A DNA stretch of 9,808 bases from Prevotellaceae bacterium UBA1720 (GCA_002317475.1 DCIS01000074.1:8502-18309); one strand, 5' to 3'; positions 1 to 7,672 are shown, counted from the first letter of the stretch. The notes: generated from the sequence alone by a model not told the origin. Made by a program: numbers and translations.

Positions 1-93
1 GTAACTAAAATCTATACTGAAAATACGCTCGAATTCCTCGCTCTTATTAAGCTCTTTTTATGGGGATCGGGCTTACAGCCCTCGACATCCGAA
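1..93. other. Non-coding left edge, downstream of the glycosyltransferase gene
   Basis: No gene is supported here. The stretch lies 3' of the minus-strand glycosyltransferase stop. It contains a short perfect hairpin, GGGCT at 69-73 and AGCCC at 77-81 with a TAC loop. Neither side has a T run, so it is not a convincing intrinsic terminator. The 10-mer AACTAAAATC occurs at 3-12 and again at 92-101, where it overlaps the glycosyltransferase stop codon. The only minus-strand ATG reading frame here is 13 codons long (49-90) and is not believable as a gene. The next gene of the operon, if any, begins beyond the window. Confidence 0.5.
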
Positions 94-1089
94 CTAAAAT
101 CCTGAGCAAAATATTAAACTCAAACAACATGCTAAAGTTGAATTATTAAGAGCAAAGGCCTTATGGCCATGATGCTCCTGAAAGTAGAGATTGAGCCTCT
201 CTATTTGTTGGTCATTACCGTTATTGCTCAGTACGTTATCAGAGCAAAGCGTCACGTTGTTCCTGTTGACAACTGGCAGTCCCGTAAACCCATGCATTCT
301 GGAATGAATGATAGGAGTATGAGCTAGATGTGCCATTGCATTCAACCAGATATCATCACCTGCCGGACAAGTAGAACGAGCAGCTTCAATGTCCTTCACT
401 TCCTCGGCCAATGCATGTGGCGGAAAAAGATTTCCACCTGCACCGATGAAGAAGAGATTGTCCTGAGCATCAGTGTGATAGTGCCAGAAAGCATAAGATG
501 CCAAATCACCATTATTATCGTAAACCAACTGGTGGCTGTGATTGGAAATGATTGCTTCGGGATGCAACAGGTGTTTCTCCCATAGCATCTCAAGCATCCT
601 GGAATGATAAAAGATATCGTCGTCGACAGTTACCATGATGTCCTCGGGATACTCTGTCTGGGTATAATAGTATTTCTTATGCGAACGAATATCTCCCTCA
701 CGCAACTCAATCTGCAATCCTCTATCACAGAGTTTCCTCAGAGACCGTGGCACAGCATCCATTGTAGGGAATTGATCCTGTGAAAGCCAAAGAATAATCC
801 GGTCTGGCTGATGCGTTTGACGCAACAAACTCTCAACAACCAACCACAATCTGTTAATACGAGCGGGAAAAGAAGTCAAAGAGACAATTAACCGAGGATG
901 ACCATCGTCATTTGCAACATGACACAATCTGTACCTTTTGGCAGTCAAGCGGTATTGCAGAGGCAAGACAACATTCGCTACATTACGCCATGCCACACGG
1001 ATGCATTTCACCAAGAGGTTGTCACGCCACTGAGGATTGCGATGACCAATATAGCAATAAAATTCGTCAAATAGGTCTGTAAGAGTCAT
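94..1089 (-). CDS. GT-A-fold glycosyltransferase, polysaccharide biosynthesis
   Basis: Probably a cytoplasmic or membrane-associated transferase that adds a sugar from a nucleotide donor to the lipid-linked repeat unit of the polysaccharide. The 331-residue protein has a GT-A-like start to its core at about residues 66-105 (PRLIVSLTSFPARI, then a strand reading RIILWLSQDQFP). It carries an acidic metal-binding triad DDD at 156-158 in VTVDDDIFY, a second acidic pair at 245-246 in AGDDIWLN, and an ND-Q motif near 292-294. No membrane segment is obvious; residues 35-45 are only mildly hydrophobic. The ATG at 1089 lies 2 nt after the stop of the upstream gene, which suggests translational coupling and supports this start. 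Donor and linkage cannot be read from the sequence. The C-terminal 20 residues are Cys-rich and hydrophobic (LACCLSLIFCSGF) and end in a repeated DNA motif. Identification as a glycosyltransferase is fairly secure; specificity is unknown. Confidence 0.78.
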   Translation of the reverse strand: MTLTDLFDEFYCYIGHRNPQWRDNLLVKCIRVAWRNVANVVLPLQYRLTAKRYRLCHVANDDGHPRLIVSLTSFPARINRLWLVVESLLRQTHQPDRIILWLSQDQFPTMDAVPRSLRKLCDRGLQIELREGDIRSHKKYYYTQTEYPEDIMVTVDDDIFYHSRMLEMLWEKHLLHPEAIISNHSHQLVYDNNGDLASYAFWHYHTDAQDNLFFIGAGGNLFPPHALAEEVKDIEAARSTCPAGDDIWLNAMAHLAHTPIIHSRMHGFTGLPVVNRNNVTLCSDNVLSNNGNDQQIERLNLYFQEHHGHKAFALNNSTLACCLSLIFCSGF

Positions 1090-1091
1090 GA

Positions 1092-2357
1092 TTATTCCGG
1101 TTTAGTGATGAGTGATTCCTCTTCTGTTACAATCTCTGGCTTAGGTTCCTGTCTTTTATTATATCGTCTGTCTACAAGAATATACATGGACACAAGGAAC
1201 ATCCAAGTGGGGGCCTTCATCCAATATCCACTGTCGACCAAACCACCAAGAACCAAGGAAATACATGCAAATGAGAAGAAAAACTTATTGCGACGTTCAC
1301 CCTGACACCTCATTACGAACAAGCGAACAAGCATGCCCATAAATACAACAAAAACAAAGATGCCATTCACCACAAAGATCTCAAGGAAGAGGTTGTGAGG
1401 GGCTGGGATGCTCACATTATAAATACGATCCATAACGGGAGTATAGTTGCCAATGCCAACGCCTAACCCATAACTGTCAAGAAACGCTTGAGTTCCTTTT
1501 ACAATATTCTCTGTTCGTCCATCATCTCCCATACCCTGTTCCGTGAAGCGGCCAATGATGAAGAAGAACATCTCGTAGAGATAGTATGCCAGAATGAATG
1601 TCACGACAATCACTATACTCCACATAAGTGTCTTGTGCTTGCCTATCTTAAGATAGCACCTGATGTAGTTGAGGATGAGAGCGCCCAAACAAATAATGGC
1701 ACCTCGTGAACTATTAATAACCACTATTAGCAGAATGGGTAAGAAAGCAACCAATGCCGAAAAGGTGTCACGACGTTTCTCGGGGAAAAGAGCCATAAAG
1801 CAAAGGTAGGGCATCGACCAACAGATAATTGTGTTGTATGAATTCAGATTACCAAAAGTAACTGCTGCATAAGGACGATCGATGCGGACATCACCAAACC
1901 CGATACTCTGATCCTCCATAATGGTTGTCCATAAATGTGTTCCACCCGTTATTTCCCAAAATGCAACAGGAATGGTCAAAAGTAAGAGAATCACCCACCC
2001 CCGGCAAACAGAACGCTGAGGGCTGTTGGCCTTGAGAGCAGCCCAAAGTATCTCGAGGAACCCTAAAATATGGATGAACAAATACACCAAATGCTTCACA
2101 CTCTCAGCCATCTCCAAAGACTTATAGAGAAAAGCAGCACTCATGAGCCACCAAAAGGCAAGGAAGAAACACTCGTACCGGTAATATCCGATGCCGGAAT
2201 GAGGACGTCGATAAGCTTCAACCAGCATGAACGGAGCCAAGCAAAGGATGGCAAGACGAACGGGCTGGGCACCATTACCGATGGAGCCAAACATCAACAG
2301 GGCTATCAAGCCCGTCAATATCGTATCATAGATGTTATTCCGCTTCTCGTTCTGCAT
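1092..2357 (-). CDS. Wzy/WaaL-family O-antigen polymerase or ligase (Wzy_C type), membrane protein
   Basis: An inner-membrane protein of 421 residues with about ten hydrophobic segments (for example 11-27, 33-46, 62-76, 88-108, 119-134, 171-190, 200-215, 219-232, 243-268, 323-347, 358-371, 382-395). Wzy/WaaL proteins use undecaprenyl-linked glycans in the periplasm, either to polymerise repeat units or to transfer the glycan to lipid A or another acceptor. Family marks visible here are the SSRG motif at 216-219 with an Arg, an Arg in the loop at 281 (DDGRTEN), the GVGIGNY stretch at 299-305, and PAPHN at 318-322 with the His typical of the Wzy_C domain. The tail after 397 is polar and cytoplasmic-looking. 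It starts 24 nt after the flippase stop and ends 2 nt before the glycosyltransferase start. Sequence alone does not separate polymerase from ligase; next to a flippase and a Wzz-like protein, polymerase is the better guess. Confidence 0.8.
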   Translation of the reverse strand: MQNEKRNNIYDTILTGLIALLMFGSIGNGAQPVRLAILCLAPFMLVEAYRRPHSGIGYYRYECFFLAFWWLMSAAFLYKSLEMAESVKHLVYLFIHILGFLEILWAALKANSPQRSVCRGWVILLLLTIPVAFWEITGGTHLWTTIMEDQSIGFGDVRIDRPYAAVTFGNLNSYNTIICWSMPYLCFMALFPEKRRDTFSALVAFLPILLIVVINSSRGAIICLGALILNYIRCYLKIGKHKTLMWSIVIVVTFILAYYLYEMFFFIIGRFTEQGMGDDGRTENIVKGTQAFLDSYGLGVGIGNYTPVMDRIYNVSIPAPHNLFLEIFVVNGIFVFVVFMGMLVRLFVMRCQGERRNKFFFSFACISLVLGGLVDSGYWMKAPTWMFLVSMYILVDRRYNKRQEPKPEIVTEEESLITKPE

Positions 2358-2381
2358 GCTTATTCAACCGTGAATATTTCC

Positions 2382-3827
2382 TTAATGGATTTTTTTTACT
2401 ATCAGACTGCAAAAGTCCACAAACTCCGTCTGTTTCATCAACCCATAACAGCCTACATATAAGATGCAGGCCAATAATATCTGACAAAGTAATACTATTA
2501 TTGGAGGCATGGAAGTGAGGGTGAGTAACCACACAACCGCAGAAACTGCCAGACTAACCAGAAAGAGGGGACAAACATCCTTAATCTGTTGCCAAGTGCC
2601 GTATCCCACCAGACGATGAGAATACCAACTGTTCAAGAAAAACTCGACATAATAGTATATCACGGCAGCCCATATCATTGCCATAATGTTATCAAAGACA
2701 AAACCTGTCAAGATGACAAAGGTGAAAAGTGCCTTCTTGATAATCTCTAGTTTCAGCACATAGTCTGACCTCTTCATTATATTCAGGATATTCAAATTCA
2801 ACTGCTGCAAAGGATAAATGGCTGCATATAAGCACATTACCTGAAGATAAGCCACAGATGGGAGCCATTCCTCATTCAACAAAATCAGTATCACGGGCTT
2901 GGCAGCAGCAGCAAGACCGAAAACCAGGGCGAAAGTACCCATAGCACTATACATGGTAAACTTACGATAAGAGGTACGGAATGCCTCCACATCTTCCTGT
3001 AAAAGGCTCAATGTGGGCATGGATACTCGTTGGATCACCATGGACAGATTGTTACTGAAGATGAGGTTGAACTGATCAGCCCTATTGTAGTATCCCAAAT
3101 CCTTTGTGGAAAACATCTTGCCGATAACAGCAAGAAACATATCCTTGTAAAGCGAATTGATAAGGTTTGCTGCCAGAATTTTGGAACCAAACCCAAACAA
3201 CTCCCTGAAACTATCCACAGAGAACAGGAGTCGTGGACGCCAACGGTTCATCAACCAAAGGCAGACGAGCAAAAAAGCGGCACGACTGATTTGTTGCCAA
3301 ACCAGACTCCACACGCCATAGTCACATAGTGCCAAAGTGATACCAATAGCACCACTGGACAGAGAAGCCACAAGGGAGGCAATGGCTTGGCGACGGAAAT
3401 CAATGGCCTTGGTAAACTGAGCCTTGGGGATAAGCGTCAAAGCATTGATGACCAAGATGATACTGACAGCGGGCAACACCTCTGCCAAAATGGGTTGGGA
3501 GAAGAAATGGGCTATTGCAGGAGAACCCGCAACCAACAACAGAAGCAAGATGAAAGAGACAAGAAGGTTGGTGTAGAACACCGTATTGTAATCCGCTTCT
3601 GTAACGTCGAGTTTGCGAATCAATGCTGTCACAAAACCACCATCGATGATAGTCATCGAGAGGTTGATGAAAATCATCAGAATGCCGAGGATGCCAAACT
3701 CAACCGGAGAAAGCAAGTTTGCCAAGACCAGTCCAACAACAAATGTTATCCCGGAATTGGCAAGATTATCCAGGATTGCCCATTTGAATCCATTGACAGA
3801 CTTACTTCTGATAGACACCTCGCTCAT
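2382..3827 (-). CDS. Wzx/WzxC-type polysaccharide flippase (MOP superfamily)
   Basis: A 481-residue polytopic inner-membrane protein expected to flip the undecaprenyl-pyrophosphate-linked repeat unit from cytoplasm to periplasm. The N-terminus has the typical order of this family in Bacteroidetes: a short basic head (SIRSKSVNGFKWAILDN), then a first helix, then ANLLSPVEFGILGILMIF and IDGGFVTALIRK near residues 61-72. About 12-14 hydrophobic helices follow, and length and layout match Polysacc_synt_3/WzxC proteins. The ATG at 3827 is supported by AAGAGG (minus strand; 3836-3841 on the plus strand) 8 nt upstream, a good ribosome binding site. The start codon itself sits in a small palindrome, CTCATAAATGAG at 3823-3834. 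The gap to the upstream wzz-like gene is 31 nt and holds most of a repeated hairpin element. Family assignment is strong; the transported glycan is unknown. Confidence 0.87.
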   Translation of the reverse strand: MSEVSIRSKSVNGFKWAILDNLANSGITFVVGLVLANLLSPVEFGILGILMIFINLSMTIIDGGFVTALIRKLDVTEADYNTVFYTNLLVSFILLLLLVAGSPAIAHFFSQPILAEVLPAVSIILVINALTLIPKAQFTKAIDFRRQAIASLVASLSSGAIGITLALCDYGVWSLVWQQISRAAFLLVCLWLMNRWRPRLLFSVDSFRELFGFGSKILAANLINSLYKDMFLAVIGKMFSTKDLGYYNRADQFNLIFSNNLSMVIQRVSMPTLSLLQEDVEAFRTSYRKFTMYSAMGTFALVFGLAAAAKPVILILLNEEWLPSVAYLQVMCLYAAIYPLQQLNLNILNIMKRSDYVLKLEIIKKALFTFVILTGFVFDNIMAMIWAAVIYYYVEFFLNSWYSHRLVGYGTWQQIKDVCPLFLVSLAVSAVVWLLTLTSMPPIIVLLCQILLACILYVGCYGLMKQTEFVDFCSLIVKKIH

Positions 3828-3834
3828 AAATGAG
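3823..3834 (-). promoter_or_regulatory. Small palindrome over the flippase start codon
   Basis: On the minus strand this reads CTCATTTATGAG. It can fold as a 4-5 bp stem with the ATG in its 3' arm, directly after the AAGAGG ribosome binding site. It could modestly reduce initiation or couple it to upstream translation. A stem this short with an AT-rich centre may also be chance. Confidence 0.25.
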
Positions 3835-3835
3835 A

Positions 3836-3841
3836 CCTCTT
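3836..3841 (-). promoter_or_regulatory. Ribosome binding site of the flippase gene
   Basis: AAGAGG on the minus strand, 8 nt before the ATG at 3827. It supports the chosen flippase start. Strong Shine-Dalgarno sequences are not the rule in Bacteroidetes, so it is worth recording. It falls between the repeated hairpin element and the start-codon palindrome. Confidence 0.5.
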
Positions 3842-3849
3842 ACTTTTTC

Positions 3850-3873
3850 AGGTGGGTTCTATAAATTCCCACC
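3850..3873. repeat. Repeated 24-bp palindromic element, copy 1
   Basis: A 6-bp inverted repeat, GGTGGG at 3851-3856 and CCCACC at 3868-3873, flanks an asymmetric 11-nt centre TTCTATAAATT; the flanking A at 3850 is also conserved. An identical 24-bp copy lies at 9691-9714. This copy is inside the polysaccharide operon. Read on the minus strand its left arm and centre encode the last residues of the wzz-like protein (Gly-Gly-Asn-Leu) and its TAG stop, and its right arm lies in the gap before the flippase. In the transcript it would form a 6-bp, GC-rich hairpin about 23 nt before the flippase ATG. No U tract follows, so full intrinsic termination is not expected. Confidence 0.75.
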
Positions 3874-4926
3874 TTCAGGTTTACCCAACAGTTGGTCCTT
3901 CAAAATATATGCTGAGGTTCCCAAGAACATCAATACCAACATGCCAAAGACAAAAAACATGCGTTTTGGACCTGCAGGTTTAATAGGCACGGTAGCACGC
4001 TGAATGATGGTGAAGGAGGGGGTTCGCTCCTGCAATTTTGCCGCTGCTGCATTCAACTGCCCAACTACGGTATTGTATATGGTCAGCTTCGCTTGCAAGT
4101 CATTCTCCAAGTCATCTCGTTCAGACAAAGAGCTCTGCAAAAGAGCATTAACATGTGAGTCGCAATAGCGCGCATAGGCCTCTGATGCCTTGCGATAGTC
4201 TGCGTATGCCTTTTCCTTGAGATTCTGGTAATATTCGACATCTACGCGCGACTTCTTAGTACGGTAGTCAATGATAAAGTCCTGCAGACGAACACGGATT
4301 GAATCAGCCATAGTAGCGCAAATCAGCTGATCCTGATCAGTAACCAAAATAGAGATAACCTCGGTCTTCTTATCAACCGAGCAAAGCACCTTACCCTCTG
4401 AAATCATGGTAACTATGGCTTGCTGCTGTTCGGTCAGCATGGAGGGATCCACCTTTTCATTCCCGGCGTTTGGATCCTCGTCGCTTATGAGGTTCTTGAT
4501 CTGGCGCTTTGCCCAAATGAAAGGATATGTGATGGGATTATTCTTCTGATGATTGGTCAGATAATCATAATAAGTGGTCTCCAACTGACCATCAAGTGTC
4601 TTGACCTTAACGTCAAACAATCCAACAACGAAATCCGTGCTCTTCAGCAAATCAGGGTAGAGCATAGGATAAAAGGCATCAACCGATGGTCCTGAACCTA
4701 AATCAATGCCAAAAGAAGAGGCTATATCACTCAGCGAACCTCCAGCAGAAGCAGAAGACACCTCAGGTGCCAACGTTACCTCTGACTCGTAGTATCGTGG
4801 CTGAGGGAAAATCCAGATACAGGAAAGGATAAACACTATTACACCATTCCTCAAAAAAAGGCGCTTCTTTCCAATCAATTTGCCGACAAGGACTCTTAAG
4901 TCCATGCTTTCATTCTTAACTTCCAT
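3859..4926 (-). CDS. Wzz-type chain-length determinant / polysaccharide co-polymerase
   Basis: A 355-residue inner-membrane protein of the Wzz/PCP class, which anchors in the membrane by two helices and projects a long helical periplasmic domain that sets polymer length. Visible parts are an N-terminal cytoplasmic stub with RVLVGKLIGKKRLF, TM1 at about 24-40 ending in PQPRYYESEV (the usual Wzz entry to the periplasm), and a Gly/Ser loop at 57-80. A charged helical, probably coiled-coil stretch runs about 225-300. The proline-rich PIKPAGPKRM segment (314-323) leads into TM2 at about 323-342. There is no C-terminal tyrosine-kinase domain, so any BY-kinase would be a separate gene. It starts 16 nt after the export gene. 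Met8 is an alternative start, but Met1 keeps the usual spacing. The last four residues and the stop codon are contributed by a repeated palindromic element. Confidence 0.85.
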   Translation of the reverse strand: MEVKNESMDLRVLVGKLIGKKRLFLRNGVIVFILSCIWIFPQPRYYESEVTLAPEVSSASAGGSLSDIASSFGIDLGSGPSVDAFYPMLYPDLLKSTDFVVGLFDVKVKTLDGQLETTYYDYLTNHQKNNPITYPFIWAKRQIKNLISDEDPNAGNEKVDPSMLTEQQQAIVTMISEGKVLCSVDKKTEVISILVTDQDQLICATMADSIRVRLQDFIIDYRTKKSRVDVEYYQNLKEKAYADYRKASEAYARYCDSHVNALLQSSLSERDDLENDLQAKLTIYNTVVGQLNAAAAKLQERTPSFTIIQRATVPIKPAGPKRMFFVFGMLVLMFLGTSAYILKDQLLGKPEGGNL

Positions 4927-4942
4927 ATATTGAGGCTAAAAA

Positions 4943-7480
4943 TTATTTCAAAATGCTTATCAAAGCCACTACAACACTGGCAAGAGAAGCACCACCACTG
5001 GCAACTGCCATAATCTCACTGGTCGTCATCTTATGACTTGCAGACTTAGTTGGCACTACAATCTCGCATCCGGGCTGAATGTCACTCGATTTGAATCTGC
5101 CAATCTTCTCTACAGATCCATTCATATACACAGCATAGACATTGCTTTTCTTTGCACGGTTACCATAACCGCCAGCATGCTTAATGTAGTAACTGAGTTT
5201 CTTGCCTTTTTCCCAATTCATAGAAATGGGATACATTACCTCGCCGCTGATTTTTACAGTATTGCTGTATTGAGGTACAACCAGGACATCACCCTCGCGC
5301 AACACGATATCTTCGTTGCTTCCAGGGCTGGCAAGTGCCTCGTCCAGATTGACAGCAACTGGATAGGATGAACCCAACTCCAACTTCATTGTCAGCAGGG
5401 AGTCGGCCAGGTTAAGGTTGTAGCTCTTATCACTCTGCATGGCCTCCTCGTACATCTGTATCTGACTGGCTCTCAAGGCATTCTCACGTTGCAATCGCTC
5501 CTCTTCGGTCATTTTACGTTCCAAACGGGCACCCTTTGCATAGGCCAATGAGGAAAGACCACCAGCCTGCTTGACAAGGTCGCTCAGACGATAATTCTTG
5601 TTGGTCATAGAGTATTCTCCCTCAAAGTTCACACTACCTCTGATGGTTACATTCTGCTGCACACTATATGCAGGACTCTTACGGACTACCACCACATCAA
5701 AGGGCATCAAAGTGCAGATACTATCTCCTGCACGAAGACCGTCTTGCAAAGTAACCGTAAACACCTCTGCAACCTCCTCGGTATTTGTGATAGCACCCGC
5801 ATCGCGCAAACGACGGAATACATCAACTTTCGCAGCAGATGCTGCCTGTGTAAGACCTCCGGCTTGTAGGATAAGGTCCTCGACAGAGGTATTCTCGGCG
5901 TACTGATAAGTACCAGGATAAACCACCTCTCCGAGAATCTGCAGAGTCTGTTCACCACGCATATCCACCGTACTTGGAATGAACAGCACGTCGTTTTTCT
6001 TCAGGGGAATATCTGCAGCCTTGCCTTCCAGAATGGCCTCTACGTCCACACTGACCATCTCAAGCGAAAGATCATCCTTTTCACGATGCATCACAGCACG
6101 GGTACGGAAAGCATCCTCGCGCAAACCGTCTGCAGCAAGTAGCAGTTCCTTGACAGTCTGTATATTACCACCCAATTGGAACTGTCCAGCACGTTTCACG
6201 GCGCCACGTACCTCTACCATGTTGCTGAATCTGGCCAATACACTATCTACGAAGATTGAGTCTTGATCTTTCAGTTGGAAACTACCCATCTGAAATTCAT
6301 CAACAGTATGCATGGAGTATTCTGAACCTTGCTTACGGGTCAGAGCAACATTCTTGGTGTAGGCATCACCAGCAAAACCTCCTGCATAATTCAGCACCTG
6401 TTTCACGCTTTCAGTACTTTTCATTTCATACCACATGGGGCGCTTCACCTTACCTCGCACATTGACCAGACACTCGTATGGACCTACCAAGACGACATCG
6501 TTGTCTTGCAGACGTACATCGCCTGAAGAATTACCGTTGATCAGGTAATCATACACATCAATCACAGAGATGGTACGACCAGATCGGTATACCTTAATGT
6601 TACGGAGTGTACCGATTTCATTGATACCTCCTGCAGCATACAATGCATTGAAGGCACTGCTGAGGCTACTCAAGGTATAGGTTCCTGGCATCACTACCTC
6701 ACCCATCACCTGCACCTGAATGCTGCGAGTCTCACCCACAGAGAGACTAATATTGCAATCACTGTAGTACTGACCTATTTTGCTTTTGGCTGTATTCGTT
6801 GCCTGCTGAACGGACAAACCACCCAATTTGATGGGGCCAACGCCCTGAACTACCACATATCCATCAGGAGATACCACGCATTCAAAAGTTTCCTGACTAG
6901 CACCCCAGACGTCAATGATAACCTTATCACCAGCTCCGAGACGATAGTTGGCAGGAGTTGCCATATTCTGGTTCGGTTCAAAGGTAAGGTTGGGGTTGTT
7001 GAAAATATTACGGCCAAAGACTGCACTCTCATCACGCAACAAGTTCTGGTAATAGACCAATGAGTCAATGTCCATAAACCCAATCTCGTCATTTAGGACA
7101 TCCAATCTTTCCTGACGTGTCTGACGGCGATTCTGAGTTACCTGGCTTTGTACCATATAGCCATTGCGCTGTTGCAGTCTGTCCTGAGCATCAGTCTTGT
7201 TTGTTCGCATACGATTCTGACCAGAAGCCTGTTGAGTGCTATTTAAATCCTTAGCTCCAAGTTGATTCTGCTGAGCCTCAAGGTTTCTGCGAATTCTTCT
7301 CAGTTGCTCTGGAGTAACACCTTTCCTGAGCAACTGTTCCACGATGTTCTGCTGATTCTTTCCCTTTGCCTGCTCTTGCTGAACAAAACTAATCACTTGA
7401 TCGTCAGTCATCGACTGAGCCATAACACTTGCTACACTTGAGAGCAAGAGCATCAGTATCAACGAAATTCTCTTTATCAT
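4943..7480 (-). CDS. SLBB-domain polysaccharide export protein (Wza-like)
   Basis: Forms or contributes to the outer-membrane/periplasmic channel that exports the polymer. The 845-residue protein starts with a signal peptide (basic MIKR, hydrophobic core 5-19, likely cleavage after VMA at 21). Residues 24-70 are helical, followed by a Gln/Asn/Arg-rich linker to about 125. A Poly_export domain spans about 176-250, beginning YRLGAGDKVIIDVWG. About six SLBB-type repeats follow, starting near 254, 337, 421, 512, 610 and 742, recognisable by recurrent V-GEV-PG-Y and LL-AGG motifs. Residues 821-843 form a hydrophobic C-terminal segment ending in LK. Classical Wza is a lipoprotein of about 380 residues; this one is more than twice that length and has no lipobox Cys. 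AGGAAAG 10 nt upstream supports the ATG at 7480. It is the first gene of the operon, directly behind a recognisable promoter and a structured leader. Confidence 0.88.
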   Translation of the reverse strand: MIKRISLILMLLLSSVASVMAQSMTDDQVISFVQQEQAKGKNQQNIVEQLLRKGVTPEQLRRIRRNLEAQQNQLGAKDLNSTQQASGQNRMRTNKTDAQDRLQQRNGYMVQSQVTQNRRQTRQERLDVLNDEIGFMDIDSLVYYQNLLRDESAVFGRNIFNNPNLTFEPNQNMATPANYRLGAGDKVIIDVWGASQETFECVVSPDGYVVVQGVGPIKLGGLSVQQATNTAKSKIGQYYSDCNISLSVGETRSIQVQVMGEVVMPGTYTLSSLSSAFNALYAAGGINEIGTLRNIKVYRSGRTISVIDVYDYLINGNSSGDVRLQDNDVVLVGPYECLVNVRGKVKRPMWYEMKSTESVKQVLNYAGGFAGDAYTKNVALTRKQGSEYSMHTVDEFQMGSFQLKDQDSIFVDSVLARFSNMVEVRGAVKRAGQFQLGGNIQTVKELLLAADGLREDAFRTRAVMHREKDDLSLEMVSVDVEAILEGKAADIPLKKNDVLFIPSTVDMRGEQTLQILGEVVYPGTYQYAENTSVEDLILQAGGLTQAASAAKVDVFRRLRDAGAITNTEEVAEVFTVTLQDGLRAGDSICTLMPFDVVVVRKSPAYSVQQNVTIRGSVNFEGEYSMTNKNYRLSDLVKQAGGLSSLAYAKGARLERKMTEEERLQRENALRASQIQMYEEAMQSDKSYNLNLADSLLTMKLELGSSYPVAVNLDEALASPGSNEDIVLREGDVLVVPQYSNTVKISGEVMYPISMNWEKGKKLSYYIKHAGGYGNRAKKSNVYAVYMNGSVEKIGRFKSSDIQPGCEIVVPTKSASHKMTTSEIMAVASGGASLASVVVALISILK

Positions 7481-7490
7481 AAATGTTTTT

Positions 7491-7497
7491 CTTTCCT
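7491..7497 (-). promoter_or_regulatory. Ribosome binding site of the export gene
   Basis: AGGAAAG on the minus strand, 10 nt before the ATG at 7480. It fixes the start of the SLBB export protein, which also begins with a good signal peptide. Confidence 0.5.
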
Positions 7498-7519
7498 GTT
7501 GTTTTCGAGGAACACACCC

Positions 7520-7557
7520 TTTAGCAAGGTTAATATTCCTATATTAAAAACGCTAAA
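7520..7557 (-). promoter_or_regulatory. Two-tier inverted repeat in the operon leader
   Basis: An inner perfect 7-bp inverted repeat, TTAATAT (7530-7536) and ATATTAA (7541-7547) around TCCT, is nested inside an outer 6-bp repeat, TTTAGC (7520-7525) and GCTAAA (7552-7557). The two tiers are separated by 4 nt on each side, so the 38-bp figure is symmetric. It lies between the predicted minus-strand promoter and the export gene's ATG. It could therefore act as a leader RNA hairpin, or as a dyad operator for a DNA-binding regulator. No U tract follows it on the minus strand, so it is not a plain terminator. The symmetry is directly seen; the function is inferred. Confidence 0.5.
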
Positions 7558-7572
7558 ACGCGCAAATTATTG

Positions 7573-7604
7573 CAAAGGTAATGCTTATTTTTCAATTTTC
7601 CATA
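7573..7604 (-). promoter_or_regulatory. Predicted Bacteroidetes promoter of the polysaccharide operon
   Basis: On the minus strand, TACCTTTG (7573-7580) matches the Bacteroidetes -7 consensus TAnnTTTG exactly. A partial -33 match, TATG against TTTG (7601-7604), lies 20 nt upstream, within the usual spacing. Transcription would start near 7565, giving a leader of about 85 nt that includes the two-tier inverted repeat. The -33 match is only three of four bases. Confidence 0.5.
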
Positions 7605-7672
7605 AAAGACCTATTTGCTCCAGCCACATTATTAAATAATTACGGGGAGAATTAAAATTTTTATTTCTCTAT

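Noticed and set aside
49..90. 13-codon minus-strand reading frame starting MSRAVSPIP
   Set aside because: Too short, ends at once, no supporting context; it lies in the tail region after the glycosyltransferase.
3387..3833. 148-codon plus-strand open frame antisense to the flippase gene
   Set aside because: Highly polar, Gln/Asp/Lys-rich product with no family features, fully opposite a clear membrane protein gene; a shadow.
5598..5906. Plus-strand open frames opposite the SLBB export gene
   Set aside because: They follow the repeat structure of the real gene in a non-coding frame and show no coherent protein features.
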